From Colletes latitarsis (Eukaryota; Arthropoda; Insecta; Hymenoptera; Colletidae): a stretch of 64,000 nt of DNA. Shown here piece by piece: positions 10,971-23,443 of the stretch. How positions within the stretch are numbered: position 1 is the first letter of the stretch; each line of letters begins with the position of its first letter. The notes below the pieces were generated by a model that did not search any database, had not been told where the DNA came from, and worked only from the letters and a program-made list of their open reading frames with translations. The stretch covers positions 4,960,001-5,024,000 of the forward strand of contig NW_027488370.1 of assembly GCF_051014445.1 (NCBI RefSeq). Direction: 5' to 3'. Position numbers and translations under genes: made by a program.

Positions 10971-13900
10971 GGAGGATAACGCCGGTTATATCTCGGTTAG
11001 GTCTAGGATTTGCCCTCATCTGTCACGTACTTTCGCATTTTTCGCATACTTGTTGGCCAGATCCTGGCCTTTTTCTGGTGTGTATCACGTAGTAATGCGG
11101 TACCACACCGAAACAGTCAATAGAAGCTGGTTGCGATTAATATTTTAGTGGATAACGCTGGTTATGTCTGGGTTAGTTCTGGTATATGTAATCATCTGGC
11201 ACGTACTTTCGCATTTCTCGCATACTTGTTGTCCAGATCCTGGCCTTTTTCTGGCTTGGACCACGTAGTGATGTGGTACCTCACCGAAACAGTCAATAGA
11301 AGCTGGTTGCGATTAATATTTTAGAGGATAACGCCGGTCATGTCTCGGTTATGTCTGGGATTTGCCCTTATCTGGCTCGTACTTTCGCATTTTTCGCATA
11401 CTTGTTGGCCAGATCGTGGCCTTTTTCTGGTCTGTATCACGTAGTAATGCGGTACCACACCGAAACAGTCAATTAAACCTGGTTGCGATTAATATTTTAG
11501 AGGATAACGCCGGTTATGTCTCCGTTAGGTTTGGGATTTTCCCTTATCTGGCTCGTAATTTCGCATCTTTCGCATACTTGTTGGCCAGATCCAGGCCTTT
11601 TTCATGCTTGGACCACGTAGTAATGTGGTACCACACTGAAACAGTCAAATAAACCTGGTTCCGATTAGTATTTTAGAGGATAACGCTGGTTATGTCTGGT
11701 TTAGTTCTGGTATTTGCAATCATCTGGCTCGTACCTTCTCATTTTTCGCCTACTTGTGGCAAGATCCTGGGCTTTTTTTGGTTTGGATCAGGCAGTAATG
11801 CGGTACCACACCTTAACAGTCAATTAAACCTGGTTCCGAATAGTATTTTAGAGGATAACGCTGGTTATGTCTGGTTTAGTTCTGGTATTTGCAATCATCT
11901 GGCTCGTACCTTCACATTTTTCGCCTATTTGTTGGCAAGATCCTGGACTTTTTCTGGTTTGGACCACGTAGTAATGTGGTGCCACACTGAAACAGTCAAA
12001 TAAACCTGGTTCCGATCAATATTTTACAGGATAACGTCGGTTTTGTCTCGGTTAGGTCTGGGATTTTCCCTCATCTGGCTCGTACTTTCGCATTTTTCGC
12101 TTACTTGTTGGCCAGATCCTGGCCTTTTTCTGGTTTGGATCACGTAGTAATGTAGTAACACACTGAGACAGTCAAATAAACATGGTTCCGATTAATATTT
12201 TACAGGATAACGCCGGCAACGTCTGGGTTAGGTCTGGTATTTGCCCTCATCTGACTCATACTTTCTCGTTTTTCGCATACATCTTGGCAGGATCCTGGCC
12301 TTTTTCTGGTTTGGATCACGTAGTAATGCGGTACCACACCGAAACAGTCAATTAAACCTGGTTGCGATTAATATTTTAGAGGATAACGCCGGTTTTGTCT
12401 GGGTTAGGTCTAGGATTTGCCCCCATCTGGCTCGTACTTTCGCATTTTTCGCATACTTGTTGGCCAGATCCTGGGCTTTTTCTGGTTTAGATCATGTAGT
12501 AATGTGGTTCCACACCGAAACAGTCAATTAAACCTGGTTGCGATTAGTATTTTAGAGGATAACGCCGGTTTTGTCACGGTAAGGTCTGGGATTTTCCGTC
12601 ATCTGGCTCGTATATTCGCATTTTTCGCATACTTGTTGGCTAGATCCTGGCCTTTTTCTGGCTTGGACAACGTAGTAATGTGGTATCACACTGAAACTGT
12701 CAATTAAACCTGGTTGCGATTAATACTTTGGAGGATAACGCCGGTTATGTCTCGGTTAGGTCTGGGATTTGCCCTCATCTGGCTCGTACCTTCGCATTTT
12801 TCGCCTACTTGTTGGCAAGATCCTGGGCTTTTTCTGGTTCGGATCACATAGTAATGTGGGACCACACTCAGACAGTCAATTAAACCTGGTTGCGATTAAT
12901 ATTTTAGAGGATAGCGCCGGTTATTTCTCGGTTAGGTCTGGGATTTGCCCTCATCTGTCTCGTACCTTCGCATTTTTCGCCAACTTGTTGGCAGGATCCT
13001 GGGCTTTTTCATGCTTGGATCACGTAGTAATGTGGTACGACACTGAAACAGTCAAATAAACCTGGTTCCGATTAATATTTTACAGGATAACGCCGGCTCT
13101 GTCTCGGTTAGGTCTGGGATTTTCCCACATCTGGCTCGTACCTCCGCATTTTTCGCATACTTGTTGGCAAGATCCTGGGCTTTTTCTGGTTTGGATCACG
13201 TAGTAATGCGGTACCACACCGAAGCAGTCAATTCAACCTGGTGGCGATTAATATTTTAGAGGATAACGCCGGTTATGTCTGCGTTAGGTTTGGGATCTTC
13301 CCTCATCTGGCTCGTAATTTCGCATTTTTCGCATACTTGTCTGCCAGATCCTGGCCTTTTTCATGCTTGGACCACGTTGTAATGTGGTACCACACTGAAA
13401 CAGTCAAATAAACCTGGTTCCGATTAGTATTTTAGAGGATAACGCTGGATATGCCTGGTTTAGTTCTGGTATTTGCAATCATCTGGCACATACTTTCGCG
13501 TTTTTCGCATACTTGTTGGGCAGATCCTGGGTTTTTTCTGGTTTGGATCCCGTAGTAATGAGGTTCCACACCGAAGCAGTCAATTAAACCTGGTTGCGAT
13601 TAATATTTTAGACGATAACGCAGGTTATGTCACGGTCAGGTCTGGGATTTGCCGTCATCTGGCTCGAATTTTCGCATTTCTCGCATACTTGTTGGCCAGA
13701 TCCTGGGCTTTTTCTGGTTTGGATCACGTAGTAATGTGGTACCACACTGAAACAATCAATAAAAGCCGGCTCCGAATAGTATTTTAGAGGATAACGCTGG
13801 TTATGTCTGGTTTAGTTCTGGTATTTGCAATCATCTGGCTCGTACCTTCGCATTTTTCGCCTACTTGATGGCAAGATCCTGGGCTTTTTCATGCTTGGAC

Positions 13901-14665
13901 CACGTAGTAATGTGGTACCACACTGAAACAGTCAAATAAACCTGGCTCCGATTAATATTTTACAGGATAACGCCGGCTATGTCTCGGTTAGGTCTGGGAT
14001 TTTCCCTCATCTGGCTCGTACCTTCGCATTTTTCGCCTATTTGTTGGCAAGATCCTGGGCTTTTTCTGGTTTGGACCACGTAGTGATGTGGTACCACACC
14101 GAAACAGTCAATAGAAGCTGGTTGCGATTAATATTTTGGAGGATAACGCTGGTTATGTCTGGGTTAGTTCTGGTATTTGTAATCATCTGGCACGTACTTT
14201 CGCATTTCTCGCATACTTGTTGGCCAGATCCTGCCCTTCTTCTGGCTTGGACCACCTAGTGATGTGGTACCACACCGAAACAGTCAATAGAAGCTGGTTG
14301 CGATTAATATTTTATAGGATAACGCTGGTTATGTCTGGGTTAGTTCTGGAATTTGCAATCATCTGGCTCGTACCTTCGCATTCTCCGCCAACTTGTTGGC
14401 AAGATCCCGGGCTTTTTCTGGTTTGGATCACGTAGTAATGCGGTACCACACCGAAACAGTCAATTAATCCTGGTTGCGATTAATATTTTAGAGGATAACG
14501 CCGGTTATGTCTCGGTTAGTTCTGGGATTTGCCTTCATCTGGCTAGCACCTTCGCATTTTTCGCCAACTTGTTGGCAAGATCCCGGGCTTTTTCTGGTTT
14601 GGATCACGTAGTAATGCGGTACCACACCGTAACAATCAATTAAACCTGGTTGCGGTTAATATTGT
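10971..14665. repeat. 21-monomer HOR unit, copy 1 (3,695 bp)
   Basis: Copy 1 begins at TGGAGGATAACGCCGG followed by TTATATCTCGG. The whole order of 21 distinguishable monomers repeats immediately downstream at an offset of 3,695 bp, becoming 3,694 bp after a 1-bp deletion in copy 2. By eye only about 8-10 differences separate the copies, roughly 99.7% identity, while monomers within the unit differ from one another far more. That contrast defines an HOR and indicates recent duplication. Confidence 0.92.
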
Positions 14666-17600
14666 GGAGGATAACGCCGGTTATATCTCGGTTAGGTCTA
14701 GGATTTGCCCTCATCTGTCACGTACTTTCGCATTTTTCGCATACTTGTTGGCCAGATCCTGGCCTTTTTCTGGTGTGTATCACGTAGTAATGCGGTACCA
14801 CACCGAAACAGTCAATAGAAGCTGGTTGCGATTAATATTTTAGTGGATAACGCTGGTTATGTCTGGGTTAGTTCTGGTATATGTAATCATCTGGCACGTA
14901 CTTTCGCATTTCTCGCATACTTGTTGTCCAGATCCTGGCCTTTTTCTGGCTTGGACCACGTAGTGATGTGGTACCTCACCGAAACAGTCAATAGAAGCTG
15001 GTTGCGATTAATATTTTAGAGGATAACGCCGGTCATGTCTCGGTTATGTCTGGGATTTGCCCTTATCTGGCTCGTACTTTCGCATTTTTCGCATACTTGT
15101 TGGCCAGATCGTGGCCTTTTTCTGGTCTGTATCACGTAGTAATGCGGTACCACACCGAAACAGTCAATTAAACCTGGTTGCGATTAATATTTTAGAGGAT
15201 AACGCCGGTTATGTCTCCGTTAGGTTTGGGATTTTCCCTTATCTGGCTCGTAATTTCGCATCTTTCGCATACTTGTTGGCCAGATCCAGGCCTTTTTCAT
15301 GCTTGGACCACGTAGTAATGTGGTACCACACTGAAACAGTCAAATAAACCTGGTTCCGATTAGTATTTTAGAGGATAACGCTGGTTATGTCTGGTTTAGT
15401 TCTGGTATTTGCAATCATCTGGCTCGTACCTTCTCATTTTTCGCCTACTTGTGGCAAGATCCTGGGCTTTTTTTGGTTTGGATCAGGCAGTATGCGGTAC
15501 CACACCTTAACAGTCAATTAAACCTGGTTCCGAATAGTATTTTAGAGGATAACGCTGGTTATGTCTGGTTTAGTTCTGGTATTTGCAATCATCTGGCTCG
15601 TACCTTCACATTTTTCGCCTATTTGTTGGCAAGATCCTGGACTTTTTCTGGTTTGGACCACGTAGTAATGTGGTGCCACACTGAAACAGTCAAATAAACC
15701 TGGTTCCGATCAATATTTTACAGGATAACGTCGGTTTTGTCTCGGTTAGGTCTGGGATTTTCCCTCATCTGGCTCGTACTTTCGCATTTTTCGCTTACTT
15801 GTTGGCCAGATCCTGGCCTTTTTCTGGTTTGGATCACGTAGTAATGTGGTAACACACTGAGACAGTCAAATAAACATGGTTCCGATTAACATTTTACAGG
15901 ATAACGCCGGCAACGTCTGGGTTAGGTCTGGTATTTGCCCTCATCTGACTCATACTTTCTCGTTTTTCGCATACATCTTGGCAGGATCCTGGCCTTTTTC
16001 TGGTTTGGATCACGTAGTAATGCGGTACCACACCGAAACAGTCAATTAAACCTGGTTGCGATTAATATTTTAGAGGATAACGCCGGTTATGTCTGGGTTA
16101 GGTCTAGGATTTGCCCCCATCTGGCTCGTACTTTCGCATTTTTCGCATACTTGTTGGCCAGATCCTGGGCTTTTTCTGGTTTAGATCATGTAGTAATGTG
16201 GTTCCACACCGAAACAGTCAATTAAACCTGGTTGCGATTAGTATTTTAGAGGATAACGCCGGTTATGTCACGGTAAGGTCTGGGATTTTCCGTCATCTGG
16301 CTCGTATATTCGCATTTTTCGCATACTTGTTGGCTAGATCCTGGCCTTTTTCTGGCTTGGACAACGTAGTAATGTGGTATCACACTGAAACTGTCAATTA
16401 AACCTGGTTGCGATTAATACTTTGGAGGATAACGCCGGTTATGTCTCGGTTAGGTCTGGGATTTGCCCTCATCTGGCTCGTACCTTCGCATTTTTCGCCT
16501 ACTTGTTGGCAAGATCCTGGGCTTTTTCTGGTTCGGATCACATAGTAATGTGGGACCACACTCAGACAGTCAATTAAACCTGGTTGCGATTAATATTTTA
16601 GAGGATAGCGCCGGTTATTTCTCGGTTAGGTCTGGGATTTGCCCTCATCTGTCTCGTACCTTCGCATTTTTCGCCAACTTGTTGGCAGGATCCTGGGCTT
16701 TTTCATGCTTGGATCACGTAGTAATGTGGTACGACACTGAAACAGTCAAATAAACCTGGTTCCGATTAATATTTTACAGGATAACGCCGGCTCTGTCTCG
16801 GTTAGGTCTGGGATTTTCCCACATCTGGCTCGTACCTCCGCATTTTTCGCATACTTGTTGGCAAGATCCTGGGCTTTTTCTGGTTTGGATCACGTAGTAA
16901 TGCGGTACCACACCGAAGCAGTCAATTCAACCTGGTGGCGATTAATATTTTAGAGGATAACGCCGGTTATGTCTGCGTTAGGTTTGGGATCTTCCCTTAT
17001 CTGGCTCGTAATTTCGCATTTTTCGCATACTTGTCTGCCAGATCCTGGCCTTTTTCATGCTTGGACCACGTTGTAATGTGGTACCACACTGAAACAGTCA
17101 AATAAACCTGGTTCCGATTAGTATTTTAGAGGATAACGCTGGATATGCCTGGTTTAGTTCTGGTATTTGCAATCATCTGGCACATACTTTCGCGTTTTTC
17201 GCATACTTGTTGGGCAGATCCTGGGTTTTTTCTGGTTTGGATCCCGTAGTAATGAGGTTCCACACCGAAGCAGTCAATTAAACCTGGTTGCGATTAATAT
17301 TTTAGACGATAACGCAGGTTATGTCACGGTCAGGTCTGGGATTTGCCGTCATCTGGCTCGAATTTTCGCATTTCTCGCATACTTGTTGGCCAGATCCTGG
17401 GCTTTTTCTGGTTTGGATCACGTAGTAATGTGGTACCACACTGAAACAATCAATAAAAGCCGGCTCCGAATAGTATTTTAGAGGATAACGCTGGTTATGT
17501 CTGGTTTAGTTCTGGTATTTGCAATCATCTGGCTCTTACCTTCGCATTTTTCGCCTACTTGATGGCAAGATCCTGGGCTTTTTCATGCTTGGACCACGTA

Positions 17601-18359
17601 GTAATGTGGTACCACACTGAAACAGTCAAATAAACCTGGCTCCGATTAATATTTTACAGGATAACGCCGGCTATGTCTCGGTTAGGTCTGGGATTTTCCC
17701 TCATCTGGCTCGTACCTTCGCATTTTTCGCCTATTTGTTGGCAAGATCCTGGGCTTTTTCTGGTTTGGACCACGTAGTGATGTGGTACCACACCGAAACA
17801 GTCAATAGAAGCTGGTTGCGATTAATATTTTGGAGGATAACGCTGGTTATGTCTGGGTTAGTTCTGGTATTTGTAATCATCTGGCACGTACTTTCGCATT
17901 TCTCGCATACTTGTTGGCCAGATCCTGCCCTTCTTCTGGCTTGGACCACCTAGTGATGTGGTACCACACCGAAACAGTCAATAGAAGCTGGTTGCGATTA
18001 ATATTTTATAGGATAACGCTGGTTATGTCTGGGTTAGTTCTGGAATTTGCAATCATCTGGCTCGTACCTTCGCATTCTCCGCCAACTTGTTGGCAAGATC
18101 CCGGGCTTTCTCTGGTTTGGATCACGTAGTAATGCGGTACCACACCGAAACAGTCAATTAATCCTGGTTGCGATTAATATTTTAGAGGATAACGCCGGTT
18201 ATGTCTCGGTTAGTTCTGGGATTTGCCTTCATCTGGCTAGCACCTTCGCATTTTTCGCCAACTTGTTGGCAAGATCCCGGGCTTTTTCTGGTTTGGATCA
18301 CGTAGTAATGCGGTACCACACCGTAACAATCAATTAAACCTGGTTGCGGTTAATATTGT
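14666..18359. repeat. 21-monomer HOR unit, copy 2 (3,694 bp)
   Basis: Near-identical to 10,971-14,665. Differences noted: a 1-bp deletion near 15,490 (GGCAGTATGCGG against GGCAGTAATGCGG), GTGGTAACAC against GTAGTAACAC, GGTTATGTC against GGTTTTGTC at two sites, CCCTTATC against CCCTCATC near 16,997, CTCTTACC against CTCGTACC near 17,533, and CTTTCTCTGG against CTTTTTCTGG near 18,108. Confidence 0.92.
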
Positions 18360-18887
18360 GGAGGATAACGCCGGTTATGTCTGGGTTAGGTCTGGGATTT
18401 TCCCTCATCTGGCTCGTATTTTCGCATTTTTCGCATACTTGTTGTCCAGATCCTGGCCTTTTTCTGGCTTGGACCACGTAGTGATGTGGTACCACACCGA
18501 AACAGTCAATAGAAGCTGGTTGCGATTAATATTTTAGTGGATAACGCTGGTTATGTCTGGGTTAGTTCTGGTATATGTAATCATCTGGCACGTACTTTCG
18601 CAATTCTCGCATACTTGTTGTCCAGATCCTGGCCTTTTTCTGGCTTGGACCACGTAGTGATGTGGTACCTCACCGAAACAGTCAATAGAAGCTGGTTGCG
18701 ATTAATATTTTAGAGGATAACGCCGGTCATGTCTCGGTTATGTCTGGGATTTGCCCTTATCTGGCTCGTACTTTCGCATTTTTCGCATACTTGTTGGCCA
18801 GATCGTGGCCTTTTTCTGGTCTGTATCACGTAGTAATGCGGTACCACACCGAAACAGTCAATTAAACCTGGTTGCGATTAATATTTT
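18360..18887. repeat. 21-monomer HOR, partial third copy
   Basis: Three monomers. The first (to about 18,500) is of a different type from the unit's first monomer. From CAATAGAAGCTGG onward the sequence follows the unit almost exactly, then departs at 18,888, where TTTTAAAGGATAACGCCTG replaces TTTTAGAGGATAACGCCGG. Confidence 0.85.
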
Positions 18888-19399
18888 AAAGGATAACGCC
18901 TGTTATGTCTGGGTTAGTTCTGGTATTTGCAATCATCTGGCTCATACTTTCGCAATTTTCGCGTACTTGTTGGCCAGATCTTGGGTTTCTTGTCGTTTGG
19001 ATCCCGTCGTAATGTGGATCCACACCGTAGCAGTCAACTAAACCTGGTTGCGATTAATATTTTAGAGGATAACGCTGGTTATGTCTGGGTTAGTTCTGGT
19101 ATTTGCAATCATCTGGCTCATACTTTCGCAATTTTCGCGTACTTGTTGCCCAGATCTTGGGTTTCTTGTGGTTTGGATCCCGTCGTAATGTGGATCCACA
19201 CCGAAGCAGTCAATTAAGCCTGGCTGCGATGAATATTTTAGAGGATAACTGTGGTTATGTTTGGGTTAGCTCTGGTATATGCAATCATCTGGCTCATACT
19301 TTCGCGTTTTTCGAATATATGTTGGCCAGAACCAGGCCTTTTTCTGGTTTGGATCACGTAGTAATGCGGTACCACACTGAAACAGTCAATTAAACCTGG

Positions 19400-19870
19400 T
19401 TGCGATTAACATTTTGGAGGATAACGCTGGTTATGTCTCGGTTAGGTCTGGGATTTGCCCTCACCTGGCTCGTTCCTTCGCATTTTTCGCCTACTTGTTG
19501 GCAAGATCCTGGGCTTTTTCTGGTTTGGATCACGTAGTAATGCGGTACCACACCGAAGCAGTCAATTAAACCTGGTTGCGATTAATATTTTAGAGGATAA
19601 CGCCGGTTATGTCTTGGTTAGGTTTGGTATTTGGCCTCATCTGGCTCGTACTTTCGCATTTCTCGCATACTTGTTGGCCAGATCCTTGCCTTTTCCTGGT
19701 TTGGATCACGTAGTAATGCGGTACCACACTGAAACAGTCAATTAAACCTGGTTGTGATTAATATTTTGGAGGATAACGCTGGTTATGTTTGGGTTAGTTC
19801 CGGTATTTGCAACCATCTGGCTGATACTTTCGCATTTTTTGCATACTTGTTGGCCAGATCCTGGGCTTTT
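19400..19870. repeat. 5-monomer repeat, copy 1
   Basis: Matches 20,280-20,750 at an offset of 880 bp. The same order appears again from about 23.8 kb, 28.75 kb and 30.69 kb, so this monomer string also makes up part of the 16-monomer HOR. Markers are GATTAACATTTTGGAGG and GTCTTGGTTAGG. Confidence 0.75.
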
Positions 19871-20279
19871 TCATGCTTGGACCACGTAGTAATGTGGTAC
19901 CACACTGAAGCAGTCAAATAAACCTGGTTCCGATTAATATTTTACAGGATAACGCCGGTTATGTCTGGGTTAGGTGTGGGATTTGCCCTCACCTGGCTCG
20001 TACTTTCGCATTTCTCGCATACTTGTTGGCCAGATCCAGGTCTTTTTCTGGTTTGGATCACGTAGTGATGCGGTACCACACCGAAACAGTCAATTAAACC
20101 TGGTTGCGATTAATATTTTAGAGGATAAAGCCGGTTATGTCACGGTTATGTCTGGGATTTGCCGTCATCTGGCTCGTATTTTCGCATTTTTCGCATACTT
20201 GTTGGCCAGATCCTGGCCTTTTTCTGGCTTGGACCACGTAGTAATGTGGTATCACACTGAAACAGTCAATTAAACCTGT

Positions 20280-20750
20280 TTGTGATTAACATTTTGGAGG
20301 ATAACGCCGGTTATGTCTCGGTTAGGTCTGGGATTTGCCCTCATCTGGCTCGTACCTTCGCATTTTTCGCCTACTTGTTGGCAAGATCCTGGGCTTTTTC
20401 TGGTTTGGATCACGTAGTAATGCGGTACCACACCGAAGCAGTCAATTAAACCTGGTTGCGATTAATATTTTAGAGGATAACGCCGGTTATGTCTTGGTTA
20501 GGTCTGGTATTTAGCCTCATCTGGCTCGTACTTACGCATTTCTCGCATACCTGTTGGCCAGATCCTTGCCTTTTCCTGGTTTGGATCACGTAGTAATGCG
20601 GTACCACACTGAAACAGTCAATTAAACATGGTTGTGATTAATATTTTGGAGGATAACGCTGGTTATGTTTGGGTTAGTTCCGGTATTTGCAACCTTCTGG
20701 CTGATACTTTCGCATTTTTTGCATACTTGTTGGCCAGATCCTGGCCTTTT
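20280..20750. repeat. 5-monomer repeat, copy 2
   Basis: Counterpart of 19,400-19,870, ending where the downstream monomer switches from CTGGGCTTTTTCATG to CTGGCCTTTTTCTGG. Confidence 0.75.
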
Positions 20751-22561
20751 TCTGGTTTGGATCACGTAGTAATGCGGTGCCACACCGAAACAGTCAATAA
20801 AACCTGGTTGCGATTAATATTTTAGAGGATAACGCCGGTTATGTCTCGGTTATGTCTGGGATTTGCCCTCATCTGACACATACCTTCGCATTTCTCGCAT
20901 ACTTGATGGCCAGATCCTGGCCTTTTTCTGGCTTGGACCACGTAGAAATGTGGTACCACACCGAAACAGTCAATACAAGCTGGTGGCGATTAATATTTTA
21001 GAGGATAACGCCGGTTATGTCTCGGTTAGGTCTGGGATTTGGCCTCATCTGGCACATACTTTCGCATTTCTCGCATACTTGTTGGCCAGATCCAGGGCTT
21101 TTTCTGGTTTGTATCCCGTCGTAATGTGGTTCCACACCGAAACAGCCAATTAAACCCGGTTGCGATTAATATTTTAGAGGATAACGCCGGTTATGTCTGG
21201 GTTAGGTCTGGGATTTGCCCTCATCTGGCTCGTACTTTCGCATTTCTCGCATACTTGTTGGCCAGATCATGGGCTTTTTCTTGTTTAGATCACGTAGTAA
21301 TGTGGTTCCACACCGAAACAGTCAATTAAACCTGGTTGCGATTAATATTTTAGACGATAAAGCCGGTTATGTCACGGTTAGGTCTGGGATTTGCCGTCAT
21401 CTGGCTCGAATTTTCGCATTTCTCGCATAGTAGTTGGCCAGATCCTGGGCTTTTTCTGGTTTGGATCACGTAGTAATGTGGTACCACACTGAAACAGTCA
21501 ATAGAAGCTGGTTCCGATTAGTATTTTATAGGTTAACGATGGTTATGACTGGTTTAGATCTGGTATTTGCAATCATCTGGCTCGTACCTTCGCATTTTTC
21601 GCCTACTTATTGGCAAGATCCTGGGCTTTTTCATGCTTGGACCACGTAGTAATGTGGTACCACACTCTAACAGTCAAATAAACCTGGTTCCGATTAATAT
21701 TTTACAGGATAACACCGGTTATGTCTGGGTTAGGTCTGGGATTTGCCGTCATCTGGCTCGTATTTTCGCATTTTTCGCATACTTGTTGGCCAGATCCTGG
21801 CCTTTTTCTGGCTTGGACCACATAGTAACGTGGTACCACACCAAAACAGCCAATACGAGCTGGTTGCGATTAATATTTTAGAGGATAACGCTGGTTATGT
21901 CTGGGTTAGGTCTGGTATTTGACCCTCATCTGGCTCGTACTTTCGCATTTTTCGCATACTTGTTCTTCAGATCCTGGGCTTTTCCTGGTTTGGATCACGT
22001 AGTAATGCGGTACCACACCGAAGCGGTCAATTCAACCTCGTGGCGATTAATATTTTAGAGGACAACGCCGGTTATGTCTCCGTTAGGTTTGGGATTTTCC
22101 CTCATCTGGCTCGTAATTTCGCATTTTTCGCATACTTGTTGGCCAGATCCTGGCCTTTTTCATGCTTGGACCACGTAGTAATGTGGTACCACACTGAAAC
22201 AGTCAAATAAACCTGTTTCCGATTAGTATTTTAGAGGATAACGCTGGTTATGTCTGGTTTAGTTCTGGTATTTGCAATCATCTGGCTCGTACCTTCGCAT
22301 TTTTCGCCTACTTGTGGCAATATCCTGGGCTTTTTCTGGTTTGGATCAGGTAGTAATGCGGTACCACACCTTAACAGTAAATTAAACCTGGTTCCGAATA
22401 GTATTTTAGAGGATAACGCAGGTTACGTCTGGGTTAGTTCTGGTATTTGCAATCATCTGGTACATAGTTTCGCGTTTTTCGCATACTTGTTGGGCAGATC
22501 CTGGGTTTTTTCTGGTTTGGATCCCGTAGTAATGAGGTTCCACACCGAAGCTGTCAATTAA

Positions 22562-23443
22562 ACCTGGTGGCGATTAATATTTTAGAGGATAACGCCGGTT
22601 ATGTCTGGGATAGGTCTGGGGTTTGCCCTCATCTGGCTCGTACCTTCGCATTTTTCGCATACTTGTTGGCCAGATCCTGGGCTTTTTCTGGTTTGGATAA
22701 CGTAGTAATGTGGTACCACACCGAAACAGTCAATTAAACCTGGTTGCGATTAATATTTTAGAGGATGACGCCGGTTATGTCTCGGTTAGGTCTGGGATTT
22801 GCCCTCATCTGGCACGTACTTTCGAATTTCTCGCATACTTGTTGGCCAGATCCTGGGCTTTTTCTGGCTTGGACCACGTAGTAATGTGGTACCACACCGA
22901 AACAGTCAATACAAGCTGGTTGCGATTAATATTTTAGAGGATAACGCCGGTTATGTCTGGGTTAGGTCTGGGATTTGCCCTCATCTGGCACGTACTTTCG
23001 CATTTCTCGCATACTTGTTGGCCAGATCCTGGCCTTTTCCTGGTGTGGATCACGTAGTAATGCGGTACCACACTGAAACAGTAAATTAAACCTGGTTGTG
23101 ATTAATATTTTGGAGGATAACGCTGGTTATGTTTGGGTTAGTTCCGGTATTTGCAACCATCTGGCTGATGCTTTCGCATTTTTTGCATACTTGTTGGCCA
23201 GATCCTGGCCTTTTTCTGATTTGGATCACGTAGTAATGCGGTACCACACCGAAACAGTCAATAAAACCTGGTTGCGATTAATATTTTAGAGGATAACGCC
23301 GGTTATGTCTCGGTTATGTCTGGGATTTGCCCTCATCTGGCACATACTTTCGCATTTCTCGCATACTTGATGGCCAGATCCTGGCCTTTTTCTGGCTTGG
23401 ACCACGTAGTAATGTGGTACCACACCGAAACAGTCAATACAAG
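22562..23443. repeat. 16-monomer HOR, partial leading copy
   Basis: The end of a unit. 22,933-23,443 matches 25,747-26,257 at 2,814 bp, while 22,562-22,920 matches about 25,200-25,558 at 2,638 bp, so one monomer present in the full unit is missing here. Confidence 0.75.

Larger units (their letters stand above)
18888..22561. repeat. Mixed canonical monomers between two HOR domains
   Basis: About 21 canonical monomers. Two adjacent monomers (about 18,900-19,079 and 19,080-19,255) are of the same type, with CAATTTTCGCGTAC, CAGATCTTGGG and GTGGATCCACACC, a single-monomer duplication. A 5-monomer repeat runs from 19,400. The 21.9-22.56 kb part resembles 59.4-60.1 kb. No gene or foreign insert. 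Confidence 0.85.
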
